Shown one piece after another: positions 22,490 through 33,734 of a stretch of DNA of 64,000 nt. Location of the stretch: NCBI GenBank assembly GCA_009733575.1, contig ML769439.1, positions 40,970 through 104,969 on the forward strand, given 5' to 3'. Position 1 is the first letter of the stretch; each line of letters starts with the position of its first letter. The stretch is from Gymnopus androsaceus JB14 (lineage: Eukaryota; Basidiomycota; Agaricomycetes; Agaricales; Omphalotaceae). The notes beneath the pieces were generated by a model. That model had not been told where the DNA came from. It worked only from the letters and a program-made list of their open reading frames with translations, and ran no database searches. Made by a program: the position numbers and the translations under genes.

Positions 22490-22551
22490 CCTTGCTTTCA
22501 CCGCTGAACGGCGCTGATTTCGATGGCTCAATGCGAGTATGGAGATTCTAG
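22490..22551 (+). pseudogene. Relic of a third WD40 copy (last blade only)
   Basis: Translation ending at TAG 22549 gives FDGSMRVWRF, matching the SDRSIRVWRL end of the two full copies. Upstream similarity is lost within about 50 bp. It supports a former third unit in the array. Confidence 0.5.
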
Positions 22552-22734
22552 TTCTCAGTCGTGTCCGATGTGTTTTTTGCCTATTCTCATATCTGAAAAA
22601 AGAATCAAGAGAATATATGGATGCCAGTTTCGATGCCAGCGAACATTCTTTTTCTATCGTTAGCAATGTTCTAAAATCGAAAGCAGAATAAGCGCCTAAA
22701 ATATGGGCGCTATATTATCTTTCCTCCTACCGTC

Positions 22735-23510
22735 ATGGGCAAAGCTCCCGTTGGACCGTCCCATCTAACCAAGGTCTTAAAAGTCCTCAAGGCGGAGCCA
22801 AAACTCTCTTTATCTGGTGTCCGTACTCTTAAACTATCATATGCCTTCCGGAATGACCACTTTGGTGCTCGGTAAGTCAGTTTTAGAGCAAACATCTCGG
22901 TCTCTGACGTTTTATACTTTTTTTTTCTAGTCATTTTGCAAAAGAGGAGCTACCAAGAATAAAATATGCAAATCCGAATTTGCAAGTAGAGGTTGAAAAG
23001 GTTATAAAAACCAAGGAAGATCACTGGAGACCGGAAATGGAATTACATTTCAGTGCGCGCCACGTCCTTCTTCAACCGCTCAGTATCAGACTAACTCTGC
23101 TTACAGACAACGGAGCGGTAAAAGCCATCGATATGCATGATAAATGGTCCACAACAATACTTCACGAGCTCCTGGAGACATCCGGCGGCGAGCCTTGGAG
23201 AAGATGGAAAGCCAGCGCCTCTAAATCAGGTGTACCGCTCTTTCCGGGAGAAGAACAAGCTGCAGCCTACGTTCCGCCGATTCGAGGTGCTGCAACATTC
23301 CCGAATTTGAAAGAATGGCGCGCGTCAGCACCAGAGAGAGCGTTAGCGAAGGAGAGATTAGAGAAGGAGACGAAGGCGAGAGAGGATGCGAAAGCGAAGG
23401 AAACAGTCAAGTCGAAGAAGGCAGCAGCAGAGGAAGTCGTCACCGAATTATCTCCGGAAGTGCTAGAGAATTTGAGAACCAAGACGGGGGCCGCTGCGAT
23501 ACTACCTTGA
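22735..23510 (+). CDS. Mitochondrial ribosomal protein, L51/S25/CI-B8 domain, 220 aa
   Basis: Exons 22735-22871, 22931-23052 and 23107-23510 join in phase. The N-terminal 120 residues show the thioredoxin-like L51/S25/CI-B8 fold of mitochondrial ribosomal proteins: a basic start MGKAPVGPSHLTKVLKVL, a strand-helix RHFAKEELPRIKYANPNL and the DNGAVKAIDMHDKWS-type block. The nearest named relative I can suggest is the MRP49/mL61 group. The C-terminus is a charged Lys/Glu/Ala helix. It would assemble into the mitoribosome. The second intron (54 nt) is a multiple of three and stop-free, so its retention would add 18 residues. The last codons are repeated at about 27697. Confidence 0.72.
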
Positions 23511-24645
23511 AGAGCAGGATGTACGATATGAATTCATTAATAAACGTTCTTTACAAATTCCCTAGCATCTTTTCCCTTCCATAGGTTCTCCTGAAGAAGC
23601 AAGTTCTGCGTCGAACAGCAGGCGACCAGCGCTTCGAAGTGAGAAGGCCATCGAGAGGATGCAGTCTGTCACAGTTGTAACGAAGTCTGTCATTGCAGAG
23701 TACAGAGCACACATACTATAACAAGGAGGATGATAGAAATACATTCATATGTCTTTAGAAAGCCGATGATGCAAAAGATGCGTTGAAAGAATGAGACGGA
23801 ACGATGAATGACTAGGTAGCAACATGCAGCGTACAGGCCGCTTGACATGACATAGGAAGGATCCGCGCGACGAGAATAACCAACATCCCAGGAAAAAAAA
23901 AGAACGAAGGAAAAACTCCACGAAACGCTTCGGTTGGATAGTTGATAAAGAATAAGAACAAGACAGTCAAATTGGTAGACGAAAGGTACATGTCGATTGC
24001 GCCTTTTACGCTTTTGATGATGGTTCCCGAAGGGTAGGGTGAACGAATTGCTCATGAAGAGCTTTACCAGCGGGGACCTAAGAAGGAAAACAATGAAATG
24101 AGAGACGAACGGTAGAAAGGAAGTAAAACTCACCATTGGGAATACATGCTCATTCTTATCCACTACACACTCCATCAAAACAGGTTTCGAGTTGTCATAC
24201 TCGAGGAACTCCTTCATCTTAGCTGATAGATCTTCCGCACTGGTACACCGAATGGCGTGTACGTTCATCGCCTGCGCAAGACGGACAAAGTCGGGGTTGG
24301 TCATTTTAATGTGCGAGTAGCGAGCATCATAGAAGAGATCTAGGGGATAAATTCATTAGCTAACCAAGAAAGGGACGACGAACAAGCATCGATTTACCTT
24401 GCCATTGCAAAACCATCCCCTGGAATTCGCTGTTCAGCACAAGAACCTTCACACCAATGTTGTATTGTGATGCTGTCTGCAATTCCATAGCTGTCATACT
24501 GAATGAAGCGTCGCCGTCAATGTCGACAACGATTTTTTGAGGTGATGCGACCTTGGCACCAATGGAGGCAGGTAGACCGAAACCCAGCTCAATGTATAAA
24601 TACGGAAAGGAAAGAGCTTACACCAAGACCTCTAGAAGTAGCCTA
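23486..24645. repeat. Segmental duplication, copy A (ribosomal-gene tail plus ILV2 3' half)
   Basis: It matches 27697-28873. The block starts in the last codons of the mitochondrial ribosomal gene (gggggccgctgcgat) and extends through the 3' flank and the last three exons of ILV2. Similarity ends just inside ILV2 exon 2, near the string accaagacc. Confidence 0.85.
24006..24585 (-). pseudogene. Truncated ILV2 copy (last three exons)
   Basis: Exons 24398-24585, 24134-24339 and 24006-24077 correspond to exons 3-5 of the complete gene at 28222-30506 and keep their frames, donors and stop. Differences include Ser for Pro and Asp for Glu. A 16-bp deletion at the edge of exon 3 removes its splice acceptor and first codons, and nothing further upstream remains. 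The fragment lacks the amino-terminal ThDP/glutamate domain and cannot make an enzyme. Confidence 0.85.
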
Positions 24646-24659
24646 CTCGAAAGCCCAAG

Positions 24660-25580
24660 TCTTCCTCGGTGATTCGATGCGGGAGGACATGTCTCCGATC
24701 CCGATTGATGGTTGCATCGGCGTCAGAATTAGGGACAAGCGGAGGATCTGCGAGTTCCTCTAAAGAATGCGCTGGTGGAATCTTTATCGAACCCATGTCA
24801 CCGTGTGCTAATGAATGTGTTTGTGTTGTTGATGCCGGGGATAAACGCGAGGCTCGAGGTCATTATACTGGGGACATTAGAGGAGGACTGCTCACAACAA
24901 CGCCTATTTGAGACGCAGATTGTGATGGAGCTATGGAAGATAGGTCCAAGGAGAGACGGTCAAAGGCGGTTTGGCATGAACAGGAACGGGTGCATGTAAA
25001 TCTGGTAGAGGTGTGTTGGTTACTGGCGAGGACAGTTCGCTTTAACGTACGGATTAGTATACAAGCTATTATACTTGTATTGAATGAAACTTACTCGAAT
25101 TATTTCCAATACAACTTCAACATCCTTTCCGATTTGCGTCCACATCCAGCCAAGCTGAGCAAGCGCGCGAAACCGAACTCGCAATGCATCTCGTATGGCT
25201 GAAGACCGTTTAACGTTCAACTCCAACGCCTTCTTTGCTAGATGAGCTTCTTGTAGTTCGGATTGTATCAATTGCAGCTTTTTATTCGCCGAAACCGGGC
25301 CTGGAGTTAGACTTGAAAAGAAGGAAGTCGAGCCACACGTCGTCTAAAGTTCTTGAGGCGCCTCCAAGGAAAGTGTAGAAGTGGACGCCGCTGGCGGAGA
25401 GGAAGAAAAGATGCGATTACTGTTGGACGGTTTTGCATTGACCAGAATATTCAATAGATTACTATGATAATTTTGAAGAGCATTACAGCCTCTGCATAAC
25501 CTCTAAGTGTATTGTCTGCATTTGACAGTGAGCCAGCGATGGAAAGAACCTGCGGAGGAGGAGGAAAAGCTGCATTAAGC
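24660..25580 (-). pseudogene. Remnant of an unrecognised protein gene
   Basis: Minus-strand pieces look coding in series: a helix SNADNTLRGYAEAVMLFK (near 25510), a Ser/Pro linker interrupted by a TAG, a long helix beginning KKLQLIQSELQEAHLAKKA (to 25085, ending at a GTAAGT donor), and an acidic piece HSLEELADPPLVPNSDAD near 24740. Stops separate the pieces. It may be a coiled-coil protein; no family recognised. It lies between the duplicated ILV2 tail and the transporter remnant. Confidence 0.4.
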
Positions 25581-26206
25581 GGTCTCTGAATTTTAAGCGC
25601 TAGTCTGAGGCTTGAGCGCTCAAAAGCGCTTGTCACAAGTTGTGGCGTACTATTTTTTTCTTCCTTCAATTATCCTCGACTATCGAACCACTGAGCGACG
25701 CAAACCCTAAATCCTTCGCCCTTCAAATTATCCTCGCTCTCAAGTGCGGCATGTTTCTGGATTCAAAAACGATCATATCCTTGACTTGGACATCCAGAAA
25801 TGGATGCGAATTTGCGAAAGCTCCAGCTAAATGAGTATTTCACACTGATATGTTGCTCCGAGTCTTTGGACTTCCAGCGTTTCCACTCAGATCCAGACTC
25901 TATTGTCTCATTGGAAAGGCTGTATAATTCTGGGGAACTTTTTTCCATACTTTTTCCAGTGTCCCCTTCTTGCACTCGTGCCGGACTAACTTCAATTTAG
26001 TTTATCTTAGTATAACTGTAAGTCGCCTTGTCTCCTCCCGCATCCCTTTATATCCGTCTGCAATACAAATACTGGTCTTTTCAAGATATATCTTTGGCGA
26101 TGAGTGTGGGCAATATCATGAGAGTCACCTGGACTCAATAAGCGCACCCGGCTCAAGAGAAGATTTAGAGCTGGCTGAATACTAATGCTTCCTTCTTTAC
26201 CCCACT
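25581..26206. promoter_or_regulatory. Upstream region of the sugar-transporter remnant
   Basis: No gene recognised. It ends in a pyrimidine-rich leader (cttccttctttaccccact) directly before the ATG at 26207, as in other genes of this window. Confidence 0.3.
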
Positions 26207-27612
26207 ATGGCAGGTGGTATAGTCGTTGCAGCAGATCAGACTGGATTGACCCATCTCTCGACCCAAACAAGAAATGTTACAACAACAAACGGTGAGATAA
26301 ATCAGCTCGTCGCTTTTGAGCTACTCGCTGCTGATTGATTACTTTATTATAGCTTGATAACTCTCAACGCATGGATTGTCCTCCTGTAAGTTACTTGTGA
26401 AACTATCTAACTGAGCCTTTTATAGTCTAATCACATCTTGCACCATTGGCTTCGACGGAAGTATGATGATCTCTTCAGTCGCTGTAAGATTCTCGCCGTA
26501 CTGTGGCTGCTTAGAGATAACTGCAATTTTATAGACCTCAGCGGAAAGATTACTTTAATCATCCATCGCCGAGTGAACTAGATTTGCTAAATGCGATACA
26601 AGTTCTGTGTTCCATTTATCTGGCCGTAACAATTGTGTGTCTGATCGAACACGCTCTTGTGGAATGTTGGATCCCTCGCTGCATACCCTTTCGCGCCTTA
26701 CATGGCTGACGGTATTGGTCGTCGCCGCACAGTTCTTTTCGGTGCTTTTATTATGACTTCAGGTGATTCTAACTCAGAGCCCCCGAGGTAGTGGCATTCC
26801 TACTTATTACTATCACGCGCCCTTTAGCTGCGGTAATTCAAGCAGCTTCCCAGTAAGTTTTAGTATTTTAGAGCACCCAAAAGACTCCGAATGTATTGTA
26901 CGAATGTATAGATCTGTTGGCATGTTTATTGGCGCTCGGTAGGTTCATTATTCTTGTAAGTAAGCCAACTCTTAGTAGTTGTCTTCCAGATTTTTAATCG
27001 GGTTTGGTCTGATCATGACGTTCGCTGGTGAGTTGTTTTATTAACATATGTATTGACATGCTGTCTCATTGTTTCAAAGCTAATGCTGCTCCAATGCTCG
27101 TTTCCGAGCGTTTCATAACCCTCCTTATCGAGCTCCTCTGACAGCTACTTATAATTCGCTTTGGAACTTGGGCGCCATTGTGTGAGTATATCTTATCCCT
27201 ATGTGTGTGCACTCGAGTTGAAGGCCAAAATTACATTAGGGCTGCCTGGACAACCTTTGGAACATACCGCATTGTGGGCAGCACCTGGTCATGAGTTGTC
27301 TCTTCTAAACAGACCCGAAACACACTGACGGTCGACTTTAGGTCGTGGCGGATACCGTCTGCAATGCAGGGGTTGCCTTCCTTGGTGCAAATATGTTTGG
27401 TTTGGTTTTCTCCTGAATCACCGCGATGGCTCATCTCCAAAGGACGCGAAGAACAGGCCCTGCAAACTCTGGCGTACTATCACGCCGATGGAAATATGTT
27501 CAGTGCCCCCGTTTTCTCTCTGAGACCTTCTCTAACACATTCAACTTAGAGACGATCCACTCGTTCGATACGAGTTCAATGAGATCAAGGCAGCACTTGA
27601 GTTCGATAGGCA
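26207..27612 (+). pseudogene. MFS sugar transporter, 3'-truncated
   Basis: Starting MAGGIVVAADQTG, small exons show in order the first helix (LITLNAWIVLL), TSCTIGFDGSMM, a KDYFNHPSPSEL loop, APYMADGIGRRRT (the D-G-x-G-R-R motif of the sugar porter family), GARFLIGFGL, PYRAPLTATYNSLWNLGAI, SWRIPSAMQG and SPESPRWLISKGR. These are signatures of fungal lactose/hexose permeases with a 12-helix fold. The gene stops after helix six and the central loop; the second half is absent. A one-base shift lies near 27110. A splice donor GTCATG near 27290 is unusual but gives the correct phase. The sequence then runs into the duplicated block at 27697. Confidence 0.75.
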
Positions 27613-27696
27613 TGGTTTTTCCCCTTAATGTTTCCTGAAATAGAGAAGATGGCCTTAAGCAGAAGAAGAAAAAACACGCCGCCCCTCTCCCAGCGA

Positions 27697-28873
27697 CGGG
27701 GGCCGCTGCGATATTATCTTGAGAATGATGTACGATATGAATTTTTTAATAAATGTTCTTCACAGATGCCCTAACATCTTTTTGCTTCATAGGTTCTCTT
27801 GAAAGAGTAAGTTTTGCGTCGGACACCAGGGGGATGGCTGTTTTTTTCAATTTTCGCAGAGCACAAAGCATAGTGCGTTGAACCTGATGTGCATACTGTA
27901 GCAAGCAGGTAAGTAAGAAGATGATAGAAATACATGTACATGTTTTCAGGAAGCCGGCGATGCAATGCGTTGAACGATGAATGACTAGGTAGATAGGTGC
28001 AGCAGCAGCGAAATGTTTGGCCGCTTGACATGATATAGGGAGAATAAGCGCGACGAGAATAACCAACATCCCAGAAAAAAAGAACGAAGGATAAATCCAC
28101 GAAACGTTTTGGTTTGGTGATACAGAGTAGTTGATAGAAAATACTTAAGAACCAGACAGTCACCTTAGTAGATCAAAGGTCAACAACAATGTCCGTCCGA
28201 GGTACATGTCGATTGCGCCTTTTACGCTTTTGATGATGGTTCCCGAAGGGTAGGGTGAACGAATTGCTCATGAAGAGCTTTACCAGCGGGGACCTAAGAA
28301 GGAAAACAATGAAATGAGAGAAGAACGAAAGAAAGGAGAGGAAGACTCACCATCGGGAATACATGCTCATTCTTCTCCACTACACACTCCATCAAAACAG
28401 GTTTCGAATTGTCATACTCGAGGAACTCCTTCATCTTGGCTGGTAAATCTTCCGCACTGGTACACCGAATAGCGTGTACGTTCATCGCCTGCGCAAGTCG
28501 GACAAAGTCGGGGTTGGTCATTTTAGTGTGCGAGTAGCGAGCATCATAGAAGAGATCTAGGGGATAAATTCATTAGCTAACCAAGAAAGGGACGAAGAAG
28601 CTTTGACTTACCTTGCCATTGCAAAACCATCCCCTGGAATTCGTTGTTCAGCACAAGAACCTTCACACCAATGTTGTATTGTGATGCTGTCTGCAGTTCC
28701 ATAGCTGTCATACTGAATGAAGCGTCGCCATCAATGTCGACAACGATTTTTTGAGGTGATGCGACCTTGGCACCAATGGAGGCAGGTAGACCGAAACCCA
28801 TGGTCTGCATAAATGAGCTCAATGTATAAATACGGAAAGGAAAGAGCTTACACCAAGACCCCCAGAAGTGACC
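27697..28873. repeat. Segmental duplication, copy B
   Basis: Matches copy A (23486-24645). It begins with the tail codons of the mitochondrial ribosomal gene, here orphaned, then the ILV2 3' flank and exons. The flank differs by several indels (for example around 27840), while the coding exons are close to identical. Confidence 0.85.
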
Positions 28874-30506
28874 ATCTGTCTTGGATGTGTCCAGCGATAG
28901 AACTGAGCAGCCCACATTTGATGCTGTCCGACACCAGTAGAGACAATAACATCCTCCTTCTTATCCCTCACCTGTCGGTCCAACTCCTCAACAACCTCCT
29001 GCGGCTTCATCGCTTCACCTGCTTTCGACTTTACATATGTGAAAGGATACCTCGTCTTCCACTGCTTGATATCCGCGAACCATTCGTGTCTAGGTGAGGA
29101 TTTAATCAGAGGAACGAGCGATGCCAAGTTCGTAACAACATCGCCAAGGATAGGGATAGACGCGTCCACGACCTTGTTGATGTTTTTTGGCTGAATCTCG
29201 AAGTGAATGATACCACCACGGCCTTGAGCGGCCGCAGCTTTGGCAGCAGGAGCGAATGTGGAGATGGTGCCAGTTACACGGTCATCGAAACGACCTCCGA
29301 GAGCGATGATAACATCGGCTTGTTGCATGGCAATGTTAGCGTAAGCGCTACCGTGCATACCGAGCATGTGTAGACTCCTCTCGTTCATTTCATCGAACGC
29401 GCCGAGACCTTGCAGGGTAGTGGTTACGGGAATGTTACCGTTCTGGGACAGTTGAGCGAGGAGTTTGGGTCCCATTGGTGAGGAGAGAACACCATTACCA
29501 GCATATATCAAAGGTCTCTGGGCCTGATTGATGAGAGCGGCTGCCTGTTTAATCAACACCATGTCTGTGGGTGCTTCCAAAGCCTGCAGAGGGTTCATGG
29601 GAAGACCGAGATTGATACCAGGAGTGGTAGCCCTGTAGGGCAACGGCGTACGAAGGATTGCGGCTGTAACATCCTTGGGAAGATCGACAAGGACGGGACC
29701 AGGGCGACCAGAGGTAGCGATTTTGAATGCCTCGTTTATCCTACGAGGAAGTTCCGATATATCCTTCACCATAACGTTCCATTTCGTGCAGCTACGGGAA
29801 ATACCAATGATATCGGCTTCCTGGAAAGCATCTGAACCGATGGAAGACGTAGCGACCTGACCAGTGAACACAACCAAAGGAAGACCGTCACTCAAGGCGT
29901 CCTGCATCGGTGTGACCACGTTAGTCGCGCCAGGACCGGAAGTAACAAGAACGACACCAGGCTTTCCGGATACGCGAGCATACCCTTCAGCCATGTGTCC
30001 TGCGCCTTGTTCGTGACGAGGAAGGATGAAATCAAAGTGGGGAGATTTGTAGATGGCGTCAAATACAGGCAGAATGGCTCCGCCAGGATAACCGAAGATG
30101 TGCTTTACTCCATGTCGAAGCATCATCTCGTGGAATATTTGACCGCCAGAGAGTCCTACAAATGTATGGTCCAGAGGTGCATTAGGCTCAGGACCAGGAC
30201 CCGATGGTAGATTGATATTCGTATTTTTCGTGGGCACTTGCTGAAAACCTGGTGCAGGTGATGGGCGCCTGAAAAAAAATACCGAGTCAGAGAACTGCTT
30301 GGATCCAAGTGAATTAATACAAACACTTGGGGAGCAGCTGTAGCATTCTTTGTGGAAGTACGGCTTATATTTCTAGCATGTTCTCGTACTCTTGATTTTG
30401 CATCGACTATCGAATATCCAGCTGGAGCTGCAGTCGAGCGACATCGTACAAATGATGGATTTTTGGGCATCCCATGCACGCGCATTCTGGCTGCGGGTAA
30501 GGACAT
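28222..30506 (-). CDS. ILV2: Acetolactate (acetohydroxyacid) synthase catalytic subunit, 679 aa
   Basis: Catalyses the first common step of valine, leucine and isoleucine synthesis, condensing pyruvate with pyruvate or 2-oxobutyrate, in mitochondria. Exons 30327-30506, 28852-30240, 28612-28804, 28351-28556 and 28222-28293 join in phase (2,040 nt). The first exon is an Arg/Ser-rich mitochondrial presequence. The core has GYPGGAILPVFDAI, the catalytic glutamate in PRHEQGAGHMAEGYAR, the FAD/central domain, and a ThDP-binding GDASFSMTAMELQTA...LNNEFQGM segment. The C-terminus is ALHEQFVHPTLREPSSKA. I chose ATG 30506; an in-frame ATG at 30614 is also possible. The 3' splice site of intron 1 is at 30241 rather than the nearer AG, because only that keeps the frame. 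A partial second copy lies at 24006. Confidence 0.92.
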
Positions 30507-30614
30507 TTGAAAGAAGGGAATGTCAGCCAAAGAGGCGTCTGCAGAAGGAGCGAGAAAGGAGGAAGATGAAAGTAGAAAGACAGCAGCTCCAAACTCTCCA
30601 CTGACTCGAATCAT

Positions 30615-31167
30615 TCAAATTAATGCGGCCGATCTGAACGGCCGAATGTCCCGAAAATCACGTGACTCTGGATCTTCCATAATGATTCCGATCATTAATT
30701 CTTCGCGGGTCCGGAGTCCCACGCCCACCCCCTGCTAACCTCATGACGCGTTCCACCATGAAGATCCACCATGAAGATTCTGAATTCTCAGTTCCTCAAG
30801 TAAAAGATCATCCAGTATTTCCAAGATCAATTTAAACTGCTTAACTGTGACCAGCCCGTCCAAATCAGTCAGATAGTAGATTGAATACAGGCAGTATTGC
30901 CAAAGGATCCTTCAAGTAAGTTATAAGGTAGGCTTTCTCCTGGGTTTCTCCGATGCGTGAGGCTGAATTGCTTCGAATCAACCAGTCATCTGCTGTAGCA
31001 TGCATATGGTCACCCGTCTATGTTCGAACAATTACTTCTTGCCCTGAAGCTTCCTTTTGGCAAAAAGGCAACAATACACGAATAAAACGGTGTTTCCTCG
31101 GTGGAAGTTCATCTATAAAAATTCTAACATTGAAGACTATCAAGTTGCAACTTCCCATATCTCAAAA
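30615..31167. promoter_or_regulatory. Divergent promoter region, ILV2 and GDSL esterase
   Basis: No gene seen. TATAAAA at 31114-31120 lies about 50 bp before the esterase ATG. No Gcn4-type site (TGACTC) stands out as decisive for ILV2, although a TGACTCG string occurs at 30602, inside the possible long 5' leader. Confidence 0.4.
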
Positions 31168-32668
31168 ATGATTAAACTCGTCCTGGCTGCAGCCCTCTCT
31201 CTTAGTGTCAATGTTGCACTCGCAAAATTCTCCTGGGCTGAAACTGAGTTCCTATTTACGTTTGGAGATTCTTATACGACCGACGGTAAGTTCGACTGTG
31301 GCATCTTTTTAACTCGCTTTATCCATGTCCGTAGGCTTCAATATCACTGCTGGTGTAAACTCTCCTGTTCCAGGTTTTGTGAGTCCTTCCATTGTTTTTC
31401 CAACCAATCTCATCATGTTACTTGTAGACATCTTCAAATGGTCCAAACTGGGTCGAGTTTCTCGGTCAGCGCTACTCAAACAGTTCTCCCATTATGTGTT
31501 CTAAATCTTTTCATGATCAGGTGGAACGTATAACATTACGAATACGACAGTGCGTCGCAAGCATTAGTTCTATCTCCCAACGTGTTGACATGAAGAAATG
31601 TAATTTCCCATGTATCAGGTGTTCAATCTAGCTTCTGGAGGCGCAACTATCGATGCGGCTCTTGTCCCGCCCTTTGAGCCTTTCCCTCTCGTGCTGTGAG
31701 TACGCTAATATTCCCGACTAATGTTCCTTACCGAACCATTTTTTGCGAAGCTCCGTCGTCAATCAAGTTTCCCAGTTCCAAGAATTCCTCGCTCCCAGGC
31801 CCGCGGGTGCTGAATGGAACAGCTCTAATTCACTTTTTGCAATTTGGATTGGTATAAACGACGTCGTGAGTTGGTTTGGTCCTTCCATGTGTTCGTGTAA
31901 ACTCATGATCAAATTGGTAGGGTAATTCCTTCCCATGGGTGAGTTGAATCAGAAGTATATTTGAGAATTTGGTTTGAAACCTCTTTGGCCACGCGCGATA
32001 GACAAACATCACTGAACCAGTCTTTTACGCGGAGCTGATGGCGCGACTTACATCACAGGTTCGTGAACTAATCCCACCAACTCCCTCCCTAACCTTATGT
32101 GCATTCAGGTTGAAATCCTCTACGACTCCGGCGCGCGATCCTTCGTCTTCCTTACCGTCCCCCCAACAGACCGCGCTCCCCTACAACTCGAACAAGGCCC
32201 TGAAGTCGTATCCAAGTTCAAACTCGCTTTAGCAGACTACAATGACCAGCTCAACACCACTGTCCACAACTTCAGTTTGCATCATAGCGATGTTGAATTA
32301 GCAATGCTATTCGACACCAGACCGGTATTTAATACACTTTTGGATAATTCGGAGACGTTTGGATATGTAAATGTTACCGGCTTTTGTGAAGCGTATGAGA
32401 ACGGAACTCCGGGGACGACGACGCAAGTCGAGGGGTGTGCGCCTGTGTCGGATTATTTGTGAGTACCGTGCAAATTACTTTCAATTCCAAAGCTGAGTTT
32501 GACGTGTTTTTGGTTAGCTGGCTCAATACTTTGCATCCCGTTATTTACTGTGCACAAGTGCGTTTGATTTTTTCACTTCTTGACCTAAGGAGCCGACGGC
32601 TGATTCACTGTTTTTACATCAGCATCCTGGCACATTCCTTGTCTACAGCTCTCAGCCTGGCCTCATAA
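31168..32668 (+). CDS. Secreted GDSL (CE16-type) esterase, last exon shifted
   Basis: Eleven short exons from ATG 31168 give a signal peptide (hydrophobic residues 3-20, MIKLVLAAALSLSVNVALA), then block I with the nucleophile Ser (FGDSYTTDG), block II GGATIDA, block III with GINDVGNSF, and block V with the catalytic His in WLNTLHP. Several NxS/T sites fit glycosylation. Such enzymes deacetylate plant polysaccharides or related esters outside the cell. After WLNTLHP an extra G (about 32540, CATCCCG) seems to shift the frame. With the shift reversed, the last exon would end in a typical helix with TAA at 32666; as it stands, translation ends a few codons later at a TAG near 32674. The catalytic residues precede the shift. 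Confidence 0.75.
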
Positions 32669-33734
32669 ATCTATGGTAGCCCAAGTTGGATCCGATTGGG
32701 ATGCGACTCCCGAGTGGTGCAATCTGGAATGGGCTCTCGATGTTTACCTCGATGTATTGGTCTGCACTGTATACTAGTCCAATCGGACCAGACTGAATGA
32801 AATAGGTTAAATCGTTTGAAAGGAGGGCAAGCCTGAAGAGCAATCACGAACGAGGACTCTTTGAGAAGGAGAGGACTCTCCTAGTTTTCGTGATGAATTT
32901 GCTGCTGCTCACTGATGCAGATATCATGATCCACGTACGATTTTTCGAATTTTCGATTCATCTTTCCGATTCGTGAAGCAGGAGCTGCGTAGGGTCGCGC
33001 TCAGCTCCCAGCATCCCCTGCGCGCTATGGGCTCGCTGGACACGATGTGCATATTTTCAAGAGTCCGAATGACATCCAATTCTCAAAGGCTCAAACCTGA
33101 CGCGTTCATTCAGACTCTTCGCATCCAGACTCTTCGAAATTTGCAGCTTTTCGAAACTAAATGCATACGGATCTTGTACAGATCCGCATTTATGAGATCA
33201 ACTCTTGAAATTTTGAAAGGCCAAGGAAGCTAAGTACTTTCCAGTTCCCGCCCAGTACTTCTCCCTTAGTGAGCGCCAATTCTGTTCAATTTGGTTATCA
33301 ATCTATCTCGGTCCGTATATCGGGAAAGATCCTAGACACACTGGACATGTATGTGAATTTGCCGACGTTCTCCGAATCCGATTTCTGACAAATCTCAACT
33401 GGGGAGCAGTCTAGCTGAAGTTTACCACGTCCGGACTCTTGCATCGGAAACAGCGGAGCGAAAAATCACTGGAGTCTGGTTCAATGTCAGTATTCTTGAG
33501 TCGGAAGAAAGGCAAGTTCTGAGAGGCGCAGACAGGAATTCTTCCGCTCTTCCGAGCCGTATTCCGACGGCCCCTTAAAACCTATGTGAACTCGTAGCAG
33601 CCGGAGTCGGAGGGAAAAAATATGATTGGACAAAGCTATGATTGAATGGGGGTGCGCGGCTTCACCGGTGGCGAGATGTTTTGAACGGTTAGTATTGCAG
33701 CACACGAAGCTGACAAGGACTGGTTTATAATGAA
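32669..33734. other. Intergenic stretch, no gene seen
   Basis: No coding signal. The stretch is rich in recurring short words (actcttcg, tcggaa, ttcgaa) around 32930-33500 and may be eroded repeat DNA, but no boundaries can be drawn. Confidence 0.35.

Noticed and set aside
23690..24304. Continuous 204-codon minus-strand frame across the ILV2 copy
   Set aside because: It reads through an intron and the 3' flank. The true exons are defined by comparison with the complete gene.
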